64,000 nt of DNA from Spongiibacter thalassae (GCF_012272835.1 NZ_JAAWWK010000001.1:1-64000), one strand, 5' to 3'; numbered from the stretch's first letter, positions 1-8,787 are shown. The notes: generated from the sequence alone by a model not told the origin. A program made the numbers and translations.

Positions 1-164
1 AGATTCGTTTGAGTCTCGGGTTTTTTTATGGGTCTCTGGAAGTGGTATCCACTAGGCTCTGACCTACGGTCATGGCCAAAGCACTCGCTGCGCTCGCGGG
101 CCACACTGTCGCCAGGCTTCTAAGCCAATGGCCAAAGCACACACTGCGTGTGCGGGCCACACTG

Positions 165-196
165 AATGCCCCAGCCGAGTTCGGTTGGGGCATTTT
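165..196. terminator. Rho-independent terminator hairpin
   Basis: Twelve-bp arms AATGCCCCAGCC and GGTTGGGGCATT (one G-U pair) enclose a 6-nt loop and are followed by a T-rich stretch. The A-rich/T-rich flanks could let it work in both directions. Confidence 0.6.
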
Positions 197-299
197 ACTT
201 TGTGGAATCTAAATAGTTGGGCAACTGGCTATGCCCAACGGTCATGGCCAAAGCACTCGCTAACGCTCGCGGGCCACGCTGTCGCCAGGCTTCTAAACT

Positions 300-369
300 A
301 AAACGCCCAGATCGGAAACGGTACCCAATGCACTCCCTTCGGTCGTGGGGCAGGCTCTCTGGGCGTTTT
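300..369. repeat. Perfect 12-bp inverted repeat with a 46-nt loop
   Basis: AAAACGCCCAGA (300-311) is exactly complementary to TCTGGGCGTTTT (358-369), followed by A/T-rich sequence. The arms look like a terminator stem, but the loop is far longer than normal. A terminator whose loop has been expanded by inserted sequence would give this arrangement. Confidence 0.5.
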
Positions 370-579
370 ACTGTGTGCCAAAATGCCTTGGGCGTATTCG
401 TCCGGTGAACACACCTTCCACTGCCGAGCCAGAGCCAGAGCCAACATGATGGTGTCCACCTATCTTTAAGTGGACACCTAAAATGGATACTCAAGGATTA
501 CTCCCGCCTCGGTTAAGTGACAACGTTTGGTCCTGATCTTATATACTGCCTTCCAAAAAATACGATCAAGGTAGCAGCT

Positions 580-864
580 ATGCACACCGCAATGGCGAAA
601 CACATCCTCGTAAAAAATTTCGAACAGGCAAACAAGCTGTTGGAGCGTCTGCGCAAGGGGGAGTCATTTGAAGCTCTGGCCAAAAAATACTCTACCTGTC
701 CGTCGGGGAAGCGGGGTGGCGACCTGGGGGAGGTCAGGCCGGGACAAATGGTGCCGGTGATTGATAAATTGATTTTTAAAGGGGCGCTGCGTAAAACCCA
801 CGGGCCGATCAAATCGAAGTTTGGTTATCATCTGGTGCAGGTGTATTTTCGCAGTGGTGAATGA
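580..864 (+). CDS. ppiC: PpiC-type parvulin peptidyl-prolyl isomerase
   Basis: Single-domain cytoplasmic parvulin of 94 residues, which would catalyse cis-trans isomerisation of peptidyl-prolyl bonds. The sequence carries the family core: AKHILV near the N-terminus, CPSGKRGGDLG in the middle, GQMVP, and a C-terminal FGYHLVQV. Its length matches the ~93-residue E. coli PpiC and there is no signal peptide or SurA-like extension. The start at 580 is chosen because AAGG lies just upstream and because the longer reading from 517 adds 21 residues not expected in this family. It stands alone, convergent with the ectoine operon. Confidence 0.9.
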   Translation: MHTAMAKHILVKNFEQANKLLERLRKGESFEALAKKYSTCPSGKRGGDLGEVRPGQMVPVIDKLIFKGALRKTHGPIKSKFGYHLVQVYFRSGE

Positions 865-900
865 GGCCGAGCGACGCTGATGCCGCCCGGCGAAATCGCG

Positions 901-2262
901 CTACTTGATCCAGACCTGTTTGGCGTTAACAAACTCCTTGATGCCGTGGGGGCCGAGCTCCCGGCCGTAGCCTGAGCGTTTGATACCGCCGCTGGGGAGC
1001 CGAGGGTCGGTTTTGACTATGCCATTGATAGCGACCTGGCCGCTTTCAATGCGCATTGCCAATTCTTCCGCCAGTTGAGCATTGCTGGTCCATACCCCGG
1101 CGCCGAGGCCGTACTCGGTTTCGTTGGCCAGTTGCAGGGCTTCTTCAACATCTACCGCCGCGGTGACACTCATTACCGGGCCGAAGGTTTCCTCGTGAAA
1201 GGTGCACATGGATTCCTTAACATCACTGAGTAGGGTTACCGGGTAGAAGTAGCCGTCGCCTTCGGGAAGCTCCCCTCCGAGCAGGCATTGAGCCCCTGCG
1301 GCGATGGTTTCTGAAACCTGACGGTGCAGGTTTGTGCGCAAATCCTGGCGGGCGATAGGGCCGATGTCTGTGCTTTGCTCCAGTGGGTCACCGAGCTTCA
1401 GTTTAGCCAGGCGCTGTTGGAGTTTTTCCACAAAGCTACCGTATACACTTTCTTCGACGATAATGCGTTTGGCGGCGATGCAGCTCTGACCGGCATTAAT
1501 GGTTCGCGACAGGGTGGCCACGTCAGCGGCGGTGTCGAGGTCAGCATCTGCCAACACGATGAACGGGTCGGAACCGCCGAGCTCCAGCACCGCTGGTTTA
1601 AGTTCCGAGGCGGCCATGGCCGCTACTTTACGGCCCGCAACGTCAGAGCCGGTGAAGGACACACCACGAATACGCGGATCTCGGATGGCCTGCTCAACAT
1701 CGGCAGTCTCTATGGGGAGATTGACCATAATGTTTTCCGGTGCGCCAACCTCGGTAAAAATATCGGCGATAGCCTTTGCGGTTGCGGGCACATTGGGGTC
1801 GTGTTTCATCACACAGGTATTGCCTGCCATCAGCGCCGGCGCGAGATAACGAAAGGCGAGCCACGCCGGGGCATTCCACGGCAGTATGCCAAGCAGTGTG
1901 CCCAGTGGTTGGTAGCAAACATAACTCAGCGAGGCATCGGAGGGCAGTTCCTCTCTCGCCAAAAAACGCTCGGCGTTGTCCGCGTAAAACTCGCAGCATG
2001 TGGCGGCCTTTTCTACTTCGGGGCCGCCTTCCTTGATGGGTTTGCCCATCTCCAGAGCCATCAGCTCGGCGAGTTTTTGTTTGTTTTGACGAAGCCCCGC
2101 TGCAATAAGGTGCAACACTTTGCTGCGCTCGCCGATGGCGGTGCTCTGCCAGCCGTCGAAAGCGCGGTAAGCGTCGCCGATACGCTCATGCAGTTGTTCG
2201 TTGTTCAGCGGGGGGTATTCGCCGATGATGTTTCCGTTCAGGGGATTGCGTGCTATTAACAT
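901..2262 (-). CDS. doeC: NAD(P)-dependent semialdehyde dehydrogenase, probable DoeC (ectoine catabolism)
   Basis: Aldehyde dehydrogenase of the succinate-semialdehyde dehydrogenase type, 453 residues. Visible: FTGS at 203-206, catalytic general base Glu227 in VLELGG, and catalytic Cys261 in NAGQSC. It is the last gene of a minus-strand operon containing ectoine hydrolase and diaminobutyrate aminotransferase. In this context it would oxidise aspartate semialdehyde to aspartate, the final step of ectoine breakdown. The start is supported by GAGGT upstream, which overlaps the stop codon of doeA (7-bp gap), so the two are likely translationally coupled. By sequence alone succinate semialdehyde is an equally possible substrate. 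Confidence 0.8.
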   Translation of the reverse strand: MLIARNPLNGNIIGEYPPLNNEQLHERIGDAYRAFDGWQSTAIGERSKVLHLIAAGLRQNKQKLAELMALEMGKPIKEGGPEVEKAATCCEFYADNAERFLAREELPSDASLSYVCYQPLGTLLGILPWNAPAWLAFRYLAPALMAGNTCVMKHDPNVPATAKAIADIFTEVGAPENIMVNLPIETADVEQAIRDPRIRGVSFTGSDVAGRKVAAMAASELKPAVLELGGSDPFIVLADADLDTAADVATLSRTINAGQSCIAAKRIIVEESVYGSFVEKLQQRLAKLKLGDPLEQSTDIGPIARQDLRTNLHRQVSETIAAGAQCLLGGELPEGDGYFYPVTLLSDVKESMCTFHEETFGPVMSVTAAVDVEEALQLANETEYGLGAGVWTSNAQLAEELAMRIESGQVAINGIVKTDPRLPSGGIKRSGYGRELGPHGIKEFVNAKQVWIK

Positions 2263-2269
2263 AAGTACC

Positions 2270-3526
2270 TCACGCTTGAGTTGGGTCTGAGCTCGATTGG
2301 GCTTTGGCGGCTTCTTTCTTGCCTTTGACTTCGTCCAGTTTAATGGGGGCGTTTCGCTCCTTGGGTAGTTTGGTGGTCATGTCCTGATCCATGGTGAAGA
2401 ACGATGCGCAGCCGTTGTCGGTGATATAGACGGTGTCTGAAATACCTACGGTTTTGTCGCCATCGACACCCCACATCCAGGGAATGATGTGGAAAGTCAT
2501 TCCCTCTTTCAGCACCGTAGACTCACCCTGCTTCAAGCTCACGATATAGCCTTCGTCCCAGCTGGGCGGGAAGGCAATGCCAATAGAGTAGCCAGAGCGA
2601 GTGATAAGGCGGGCGCCGACATTGTTGTCGGAAATAATGTTGCGAATCATATTGTCGGCATCCGACACGGTCATTCCCGGCTGGAAATACTCATGCACCA
2701 TCTTCAGCGCGTATTTCATTCTTTCCTGGGCATGCAGCATGGAATCTGATTGAGGGCCGGTGAGAACGGTGCGCATCATCGCGGTGTGGTAGCGGCGGTA
2801 ACATCCGCCAACCTCCAGAAAGACATGGTCCCCTGGCTGGATGGTACGCCCCTCCCAGGTAGCGTGACCAATCATTGTCCGTGGGCCAGAGGTCACATAG
2901 GGCATGACTGCAGGGGCTTCACCCCCCGCGCGAAACATTGCGGCACTGATCGCTGCGCCGATTTCGTTTTCGTCCACACCCGCCTCACAGGCGTCGATGC
3001 CCGCCTGCATCCCTGCTTCGGTGGCCACCGCGGCCCGGTGCATTAATTCAATTTCCGCTGGGGATTTACAGATACGTCCCTCTTCGACGATACCGAAACA
3101 GTCGAGGAGTTTGGCTCCGGTGAGTGTGGTGTGGATGCGATCCTGTTGATAAGCAGGGAAAAAATAGCTATTGCGTTCATAGCCGATACGCTTGTCTGCC
3201 AGACCGAATTCCCGCAGGGCATCCACCAGCATTTGGATGGCGTCGCCGGTGTCCGGGTAGGGCCGGGTGCGCTCAATCCAGGTGCGGGCGTGGATATTGG
3301 ACTCCTCCATCGCTCGAGTAATCATGAAGGGCTCGTCGTCCAGGGGCACCACCAGCGCCTGGAAGAAGGAGTATCCCGTGGTCTGGTAATCGGTGAGATA
3401 CATAATGTTCTCGGGGTCAGAGATCACCACCGCGTCCAGCCGTCGCTCGGCGATGCGGCTGCGCAGCGCACTGAGGCGCTGCTGGTATTCCTCAATGGGA
3501 AATGTCATATCGTCGCGTTGCTTCAT
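2270..3526 (-). CDS. doeA: Ectoine hydrolase DoeA (M24 family)
   Basis: Protein of 418 residues with a creatinase/aminopeptidase P-like fold: N-terminal domain to about residue 140, then an M24 pita-bread domain. DoeA opens the ectoine ring to N-acetyl-diaminobutyrate, the first step of ectoine catabolism, in the cytoplasm. The assignment rests on M24 family membership together with the neighbours, a diaminobutyrate-type aminotransferase upstream and an aldehyde dehydrogenase downstream, the known doe gene set. ATG overlaps the doeD stop (ATGA) and is preceded by GGAGG, which supports this start over the internal Met seven codons later. A plain Xaa-Pro dipeptidase is the alternative and is unlikely here. 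Confidence 0.85.
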   Translation of the reverse strand: MKQRDDMTFPIEEYQQRLSALRSRIAERRLDAVVISDPENIMYLTDYQTTGYSFFQALVVPLDDEPFMITRAMEESNIHARTWIERTRPYPDTGDAIQMLVDALREFGLADKRIGYERNSYFFPAYQQDRIHTTLTGAKLLDCFGIVEEGRICKSPAEIELMHRAAVATEAGMQAGIDACEAGVDENEIGAAISAAMFRAGGEAPAVMPYVTSGPRTMIGHATWEGRTIQPGDHVFLEVGGCYRRYHTAMMRTVLTGPQSDSMLHAQERMKYALKMVHEYFQPGMTVSDADNMIRNIISDNNVGARLITRSGYSIGIAFPPSWDEGYIVSLKQGESTVLKEGMTFHIIPWMWGVDGDKTVGISDTVYITDNGCASFFTMDQDMTTKLPKERNAPIKLDEVKGKKEAAKAQSSSDPTQA

Positions 3527-4794
3527 GCCGCCTCCATCACCGCTTTAGTGGTTTGAATAAGTGTGGCCATGCCCTGTTTGAGATCTTCATCAGGTATGGT
3601 CAGCGGGGGGATCAGTTTGACTACGCGGCCGCCACTACCACAGGCGGAAACCAGCAAGCCTGCATGGAAGCATTGTTCAACAATGGCTTTTGCTGCCTCG
3701 CCAGTGCCGACATCAAGGCCGATAATCATGCCTTTGCCGCGCACGCTGACGCTATCGAACATGTCGGCCAGCGGTTTGAGAGCACCCTGCATGTACTTTG
3801 CCTTGCTATGGACCTCTTCCATAAAGGCACCGTCTTCAAAATAGCTCAGTGCCTCCTTGCCAGCGACAAAGGACAATCCTTGGCCGCGGAAGGTGCCGGT
3901 GTGCTCGCCGGGTGACCAGTGTTGGTCAATCTCCGGTTTAATCAGGTTCATGGCCATCGGCGTACCCATGCCGCCGATGCCTTTGGCAAGACAAACGACG
4001 TCAGGATCGAGACCCATATCGTCGAAGCTGAAATAGCTGCCGGTGCGGCCGCAGCCCACCTGAATCTCATCGAAGATCAACAGTGCGCCGACATCACGGG
4101 CGAGAGCTTGCAGGGCGTGGAGCCAGGCTTTGTCGGCGACATTAACACCGCCTTCAGCCTGGATGACTTCCACGATAAAGCCTGCCGGCGGTTTGACCCC
4201 ACTTGAACCGTCGGCGTAAAGGGCGCGCAGGCGATCGATGTTCTCCACGCCGCCGCCCATGCCGTCGGCATCGGTGGAAGAGTCGCAGCCAAAGGGCTGG
4301 TGGGACACAAATTCCAGTGGCACACCGGCGGCCCCGCGAAAATACTGGTTTGCCGTGCATGCCAATGAACCCAGGGTCATGCCGTGAAAGCCTCGGGCAA
4401 AGGCTACGATTTCGCTGCGGCCAGTGGCGCGCCGGGCGATTTTAAGTGCGGCCTCAACCGCGTTGGTGCCAGTGGGCCCCATAAATTGCATTTTGTGGGG
4501 CATATTGCGCGGTTCGAGAATTAACCGAGTGAACTTTTCCATAAAGTCCCGTTTGGCGGTGGTGTGCATATCCAGGCTGTGAGTCACGCCATCACTTTGC
4601 AGGTAGTCGATCATCGCCTGTTTCATGCGCTCGTTGTTATGGCCAAAATTCAGTACGCCGGCACCGGCGAAAAAGTCGATGTACTCCTTGCCGTTTTCAT
4701 CTGTCTGTCGCGCATTGGAGGCCTTGTCGAAAACCGCAGGATAGGTGCGGCAGTAGCCGCGGATCTCTGATTCTCGTTGCTCAAAAATACTCAT
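3523..4794 (-). CDS. doeD: Diaminobutyrate--2-oxoglutarate aminotransferase, DoeD-type
   Basis: Class III PLP-dependent aminotransferase, 423 residues, closely resembling EctB/DoeD proteins (HSLDMHTTAKRDF near residue 72). The PLP lysine is Lys271 in CLAKGIGG and the cofactor-binding Asp242 lies in FDEIQVGCGRTG. In the ectoine degradation pathway it converts 2,4-diaminobutyrate to aspartate semialdehyde. It follows the M20 deacetylase by 69 bp, has AAGGAG upstream, and overlaps doeA by 4 bp. A biosynthetic EctB role is less likely because no ectA or ectC is present and the partners are catabolic. Confidence 0.85.
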   Translation of the reverse strand: MSIFEQRESEIRGYCRTYPAVFDKASNARQTDENGKEYIDFFAGAGVLNFGHNNERMKQAMIDYLQSDGVTHSLDMHTTAKRDFMEKFTRLILEPRNMPHKMQFMGPTGTNAVEAALKIARRATGRSEIVAFARGFHGMTLGSLACTANQYFRGAAGVPLEFVSHQPFGCDSSTDADGMGGGVENIDRLRALYADGSSGVKPPAGFIVEVIQAEGGVNVADKAWLHALQALARDVGALLIFDEIQVGCGRTGSYFSFDDMGLDPDVVCLAKGIGGMGTPMAMNLIKPEIDQHWSPGEHTGTFRGQGLSFVAGKEALSYFEDGAFMEEVHSKAKYMQGALKPLADMFDSVSVRGKGMIIGLDVGTGEAAKAIVEQCFHAGLLVSACGSGGRVVKLIPPLTIPDEDLKQGMATLIQTTKAVMEAA

Positions 4795-4863
4795 GCTTAC
4801 TCCTTGCTTCGGGCTTGATGTACTCGAACGACCTGCAAAAATCCAGGTCGCAGCTGCCTGGTG

Positions 4864-6033
4864 TCAGGCAGTGGTGCTGGGTGCGTCGATACCCACCAAA
4901 GTGGCGTATAACGCGGTGACCAGAGGTATAAGTCGATCGTTGAAGTCGTAAAAAGGACTGTGGCAAGGACGGTGGTGATCGTTGCCATCATCGGCGCCGA
5001 TCAACGCGAAGGCGCCGGGGATTTCCCGCAGGTAATAGCTGAAATCCTCAGAGGCCATAATCGGGGTAGTCTGGTCGCTGCGCAGACCGCCCTCGCCGTG
5101 TAAGTGCTGCCAGCTGCGGCGAACCTGCTGTGCCGGTGCCGGGTGATTGATGGTCGCGTGGTAGCGAGGCTGAATGTCGACGGTGCACGCCACGCCATAG
5201 CTGGCTGCCGTGTGGGTCGCAATGTCGGTGATGAGTTGATTGATTTCCCGGCGGCTGTCGTCGTCGGAGACACGGATACTGCCGCCCATACGGGCTGACT
5301 GTGGGATCACTGTTGGTGCGCTGGGCGCTTCAATAGAGGTCACGCTCACCACGGCGGGGCGTTGCGGGGCGAGCCGACGGCTGAGGATCTGTTGCAGGGC
5401 AATATTGATCGCGCTGGCAGCAAGTACCGGGTCGCGACACAGCTCTGGTTGGCTGGCGTGACCGCCGACGCCGGTGAGTTCAATGGTAAAGCAACCGTTG
5501 CCGCACATCGCCAGTCCATCCGGGCACAACAGTTGGCCAAAGGGCAGGGCGGGCCAGTTGTGCCAGCCGAAAATCTCGTCGACCTTGTCCAGAGCGCCAT
5601 CGGCAATCATTTCACGAGCACCGTGACCGCCTTCTTCTGCGGGCTGAAAAATCAGTGTGACCGGGCCGGCTAATTGCGCTTCATGCTGTTTTAGCCAGGC
5701 TGCGGTGGCTAGCAGGCTGGCGGTATGGCCGTCGTGGCCACAGGCGTGCATACAACCCTCGTGACGAGAGGCCCAGTCGCGGCCGGACTGTTCGTGTATT
5801 GGTAGTGCGTCGATATCACCGCGCAGGGCAATGTGTTTGCCCTTGGCGCCGGCTGCCAGGTAGGCGACGGTGCCTGTGCCAGCGCAGGGCCGCCACGGAA
5901 TAGTCAGTTGGTCAAGTTCACGACGAATACGTTCGGCGGTGCGGTCTTCCTTCCAGCCGAGCTCGGGGTATTGGTGGAGCTCATGGCGCAGGCGCTGGGC
6001 CTCGACCATGATGTTTTGCCATTGATCCGGCAT
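4864..6033 (-). CDS. doeB2: M20 amidohydrolase, probable N-acetyl-diaminobutyrate deacetylase (DoeB2)
   Basis: Metal-dependent M20D amidohydrolase of 389 residues, first gene of the ectoine operon. Metal-site motifs are clear: ALRGDIDALP (69-78), MHACGHDGH (95-103, with the metal-binding Cys98) and QPAEEGGHG (130-138). Family members hydrolyse N-acyl amino acids. In this operon the expected reaction is deacetylation of N-acetyl-2,4-diaminobutyrate, the product of DoeA. The classical enzyme for this step, DoeB, belongs to a different fold (AstE/AspA-like) and is absent here. AGGAGG lies 5 bp before the ATG. An ectoine uptake system and a doeX-type regulator are not seen nearby. Confidence 0.75.
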   Translation of the reverse strand: MPDQWQNIMVEAQRLRHELHQYPELGWKEDRTAERIRRELDQLTIPWRPCAGTGTVAYLAAGAKGKHIALRGDIDALPIHEQSGRDWASRHEGCMHACGHDGHTASLLATAAWLKQHEAQLAGPVTLIFQPAEEGGHGAREMIADGALDKVDEIFGWHNWPALPFGQLLCPDGLAMCGNGCFTIELTGVGGHASQPELCRDPVLAASAINIALQQILSRRLAPQRPAVVSVTSIEAPSAPTVIPQSARMGGSIRVSDDDSRREINQLITDIATHTAASYGVACTVDIQPRYHATINHPAPAQQVRRSWQHLHGEGGLRSDQTTPIMASEDFSYYLREIPGAFALIGADDGNDHHRPCHSPFYDFNDRLIPLVTALYATLVGIDAPSTTA

Positions 6034-6247
6034 GATCCTCCTGGAGGTGTTTTGGTCTATGTAGCGCTGAGGACTGGTTCGGTGCTCCGCGCAGCCTTTT
6101 CATACTAGACCCAGTTTTCCTGCTCTGCCACCGCAGTGTTTATAAAACGTTGTATTGCCGTTCGACCCGTTTATGAGTGTTGTGTTCCTGCTGGTCTTAA
6201 TGGTGGCTATAGCGATATGCCAGCAATATGCGTGCCCACTTGTAATT

Positions 6248-6266
6248 GATAATGAATCTTAATTGC
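6248..6266 (+). promoter_or_regulatory. Candidate Fur box
   Basis: GATAATGAATCTTAATTGC matches the 19-bp Fur consensus at 12 positions, with a perfect left half (GATAATGA). It lies about 60 bp upstream of the DUF3649 gene, the first of an operon of the type that is iron-repressed in other proteobacteria. Confidence 0.5.
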
Positions 6267-6328
6267 GTTTGGCGGCGGGCTTTTGTATTCTCTTCATCCG
6301 GTTGGGTGCGGCGCATAGCGGGGAAATG

Positions 6329-6625
6329 ATGAAAGGTGAAAGCTCGATTGGTGGCTGCCGATGGTTGCGAGTCCTGCTGGCGGGGCCGTTGGTTGTGCTC
6401 TGCGCTTTGCTGACAATGGTTGGGGCATCGGTGTGGATGCCAGCGGGCGCGGCGCAATTGAATAATGTGGCGATTCCGCTGTTGTTGCTTCCACTGATAT
6501 GGGGCGCGCTGTTCTTTTATGCCTGCCTGACTTCCCGGCTCGGTCGCGCCTGCGGCGTGATAATGGTGTTGACGCTGCTTAATGGAGGGCTGGTGATATG
6601 GCCGCTCAATGTAGGGCAGGGCTAA
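6329..6625 (+). CDS. Small DUF3649-type inner-membrane protein
   Basis: About 98 residues with three hydrophobic segments (near residues 13-35, 43-62 and 70-90). It resembles the small DUF3649 proteins that precede PepSY-domain reductases in ferric-siderophore operons. The tandem ATG at 6326/6329 follows GCGGGGA; the second gives better spacing. A Fur-like site lies upstream. Its biochemical role is not known; the association with iron uptake is by context. No TonB receptor adjoins the operon here. Confidence 0.6.
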   Translation: MKGESSIGGCRWLRVLLAGPLVVLCALLTMVGASVWMPAGAAQLNNVAIPLLLLPLIWGALFFYACLTSRLGRACGVIMVLTLLNGGLVIWPLNVGQG

Positions 6626-6693
6626 TTCCCCGGCAGGATGTTCAGCAACAGCAATTCGGCAGAAGGATGGCCCAATGACGATGAAAAAGTACC

Positions 6694-8262
6694 ATGATTA
6701 AACTGCCCACGCAGAAAATGAGCACGCTGTTGGCGATCCACGGCTGGTCGGCGGTCGCCTTGGGGTTATTTCTCTACGTGGTGATTGTGACCGGCACTCT
6801 GGTGGTCTTTGACCGGGAGTTGGGGCAGTGGGCGAGCCCGACCAGTACAGCGCTCAATAGTCCTTTACCAGCAGGTACGGGGAAAGTGATTACTGACTTC
6901 GCAGGGGGGCTGAACCCTGACTATCTGGATGAAGTTTTCGTGTTTCCTGCGGCGGGGGATCACCTGCGCATGTTCTTTCACAACCACACCGATAGCGGGG
7001 AAGAGGTGGGTGTGCTGGCGTTGCTCGACCCGGCACAGGGCACGGTGATTGCCCAGTACGAGGGTGAGACCGCCGAAGTGTTTCGGCAACTGGAGCGGGG
7101 CATGCTGGTCGAGTTTTTGGTGCGTTTGCACGTGCGCCTGTTGATGCCGGGAAGCTGGGGATTGATTATCACCGGTACATTGGGTTTTGCCCTGCTGGTG
7201 GCGAGCATCAGCGGTCTGTTTATTCATCGCCACCTTATTCGCGAGCTATTTACCCTGCGCCACCGCAAAGGCGCATTGCTGACAGCCAGAGATGCCCACG
7301 CACTGGCGGGTAGCTGGAACCTGATTTTTGCCCTGATACTGTCGTTTACCGGCGCATTTTTCAGCGTCGGTTCGGCGCTTGGCTTGCCCGCTATCGCCTA
7401 TGTGGCCTTTGGCGGCGATGTGGAGACATTATCGGAGCAGCTATTGTCCCCGCCTATCGCAGAAAATGCTCGGCACCAGCCGCTGGCAGACCTCGAACAC
7501 ATGCTGGCTGATGCCGGCCTGCGCAGCGGTGTCGCTCCAGTGGGTTTTGCCATCAATCATTGGGGGCGTGCCGACGCCGCGTTGGAGGTGCTCGTGGCGC
7601 CGCGTGATGGCGAACTGTGGGGCGATAAATTGCTCTATGCCGCGGGAAGCGGCGAGTTTTTGGGCGTTCAGCCACCCCTGGGTAAGGCACCCTCACTCGG
7701 CGGCGATCTGGTGGCACTGATGTCGCCGCTGCATTTCGGTGATTTCGCCGGTCTGTGGTCGAAGATACTGTGGTTTGCTCTGGGCGCGAGCAGCGCCTAT
7801 GTTTGTGCCAGTGGCTTGAAGCTGTGGTTGAAACGCCGCGAAGATGCGCCGCGCTGGCGATTATTGGCGCGGTTAAATATTGCCGTGACCCAGGGCGTCG
7901 TACTGGCGATGATTGCCGACGCCCTGGTTTATTTTTTGGCCATGGGGCGTGGTCTACCCATGTATGAGCTGCTGTTGGGTACATTCATACTGGTGTTGTT
8001 GGCGAGCACCGTGGCTGCGCTATGTTTCGCCGGGAGTCGCGTTGCACAAGTTTTGCAGTGCCTGTCAGCTGCCGGGCTGGTGGCCCTGCCGTTGGTGCGA
8101 ATGGCGACCGGCGGCCCCGACTGGTTTGAGGCATTGGCCGGCGGTCACACCGTGGTGGTTTGTGTTGACGCCATTTTTGCTTTGGCAGGCTGTGCCTGGC
8201 TATGGCAGCAGCGGTGTAGTCACCTGCGCGCCACGGTGCCGATGATGGTGGGAGTCAAGTGA
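6694..8262 (+). CDS. PepSY-associated transmembrane protein, probable ferric-siderophore reductase
   Basis: Inner-membrane protein of 522 residues. An N-terminal helix (about 15-37) precedes a periplasmic PepSY-like region. A second helix near 150-172 is followed by the family segment HRHLIRELFTLRHRKG and by HALAGSWNLIFALILSFTGAF. Several further helices fill the C-terminal half (about 355-520). Proteins of this family (FoxB/FsrB/PiuB-like) reduce or process iron-siderophore complexes at the inner membrane. It is the middle gene of a three-gene operon behind a candidate Fur box. Conserved histidines in and next to the helices (HRH, HALAG) would suit haem or metal binding, but that is inference. 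Confidence 0.75.
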   Translation: MIKLPTQKMSTLLAIHGWSAVALGLFLYVVIVTGTLVVFDRELGQWASPTSTALNSPLPAGTGKVITDFAGGLNPDYLDEVFVFPAAGDHLRMFFHNHTDSGEEVGVLALLDPAQGTVIAQYEGETAEVFRQLERGMLVEFLVRLHVRLLMPGSWGLIITGTLGFALLVASISGLFIHRHLIRELFTLRHRKGALLTARDAHALAGSWNLIFALILSFTGAFFSVGSALGLPAIAYVAFGGDVETLSEQLLSPPIAENARHQPLADLEHMLADAGLRSGVAPVGFAINHWGRADAALEVLVAPRDGELWGDKLLYAAGSGEFLGVQPPLGKAPSLGGDLVALMSPLHFGDFAGLWSKILWFALGASSAYVCASGLKLWLKRREDAPRWRLLARLNIAVTQGVVLAMIADALVYFLAMGRGLPMYELLLGTFILVLLASTVAALCFAGSRVAQVLQCLSAAGLVALPLVRMATGGPDWFEALAGGHTVVVCVDAIFALAGCAWLWQQRCSHLRATVPMMVGVK

Positions 8263-8549
8263 TGAACAGTTTGTGGCTCGGTGTGTTCGCCGCACTATGT
8301 AGTCTGTTGTCACTGTTGGTTTTGGCCTATTCTGACCCCAAGCGTCGGCGCAGTCGTGGAATGCGGCAGTGGAGTTCCTCCCAGGTGCGGGCGTGGCGGC
8401 AGGGCGCACTGTGGGCTCTGGTGCTGGTGCCCATGATGCTTCTATTGTTTTTTGGGAAATTCGTTGCCCTGCTGCTGTGGCTGTCATCGGTCACGGTGGG
8501 AGGCTGGCTTATTGCCCAGGGTTTTAACTGGCGAGCGCCCGTCGAATAG
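8262..8549 (+). CDS. Small membrane protein, DUF3325-like
   Basis: Ninety-five residues with hydrophobic helices at roughly 3-22, 50-66 and 67-86. Its ATG shares one base with the TGA of the PepSY gene, so the two are probably translationally coupled. The trio of DUF3649, PepSY and DUF3325 proteins is a recurring iron-uptake operon, which is the basis for the name. No catalytic motif is visible and the function is unknown. Confidence 0.55.
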   Translation: MNSLWLGVFAALCSLLSLLVLAYSDPKRRRSRGMRQWSSSQVRAWRQGALWALVLVPMMLLLFFGKFVALLLWLSSVTVGGWLIAQGFNWRAPVE

Positions 8550-8787
8550 GTCGATAACAGGCATTATTCACCGGGATTTTGCTTCGCGGCCTTAAAAAAG
8601 CCCTTTACCTCACACCAGAGGCCCTATAGACTAGCTCGCAGCTAGAACGTAGCTCCTAATATTTATGCACACCATTTCGATGTTCTACCTTTAGTTCTCG
8701 TCCTGATTTCATAAGTAATAGAAACACTTCCAGCTCCAAACGCTCCATATGGGGCAACAGTTATTTTTGAATTCTCAGGATAGAAAT
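8550..8787 (+). promoter_or_regulatory. Long leader of the cold-shock gene
   Basis: A 238-bp gap between a convergently unrelated membrane operon and the cold-shock CDS contains no credible gene. Long 5' untranslated leaders are normal for cspA-type genes, where the leader folds differently at low temperature. I see no clear cold-box match, so the assignment rests on position. Confidence 0.35.

Larger units (their letters stand above)
1..516. repeat. Intergenic region with REP-like repeats and terminator hairpins
   Basis: No gene is supported here. A 58-59 bp unit beginning ACGGTCATGGCCAAAGCACT and ending CGCCAGGCTTCTAA occurs at 66-123 and again at 238-296 with only a few differences. A third, partial copy lies at 127-163. 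Each copy has outer TGGCC/GGCCA arms; the partial copy also has inner GCACAC/GTGTGC arms, so it can fold. The first two copies lie immediately upstream of terminator-like hairpins (165-196 and 300-369). This resembles extragenic palindromic repeats that sit 3' of genes. The gene they would follow is outside the window. Confidence 0.6.

Noticed and set aside
1324-2259. 311-residue open frame antisense to doeC
   Set aside because: Lies wholly over a clearly real aldehyde dehydrogenase with catalytic motifs; no family features or ribosome site. A GC-rich shadow frame.
3523-4794. Biosynthetic EctB instead of catabolic DoeD
   Set aside because: No ectA or ectC present; gene is coupled to ectoine hydrolase and a semialdehyde dehydrogenase.
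8749-8787. Upstream ATG for the cold-shock gene
   Set aside because: Adds 13 residues unlike any Csp; the internal ATG at 8788 has AGGA and gives standard length.
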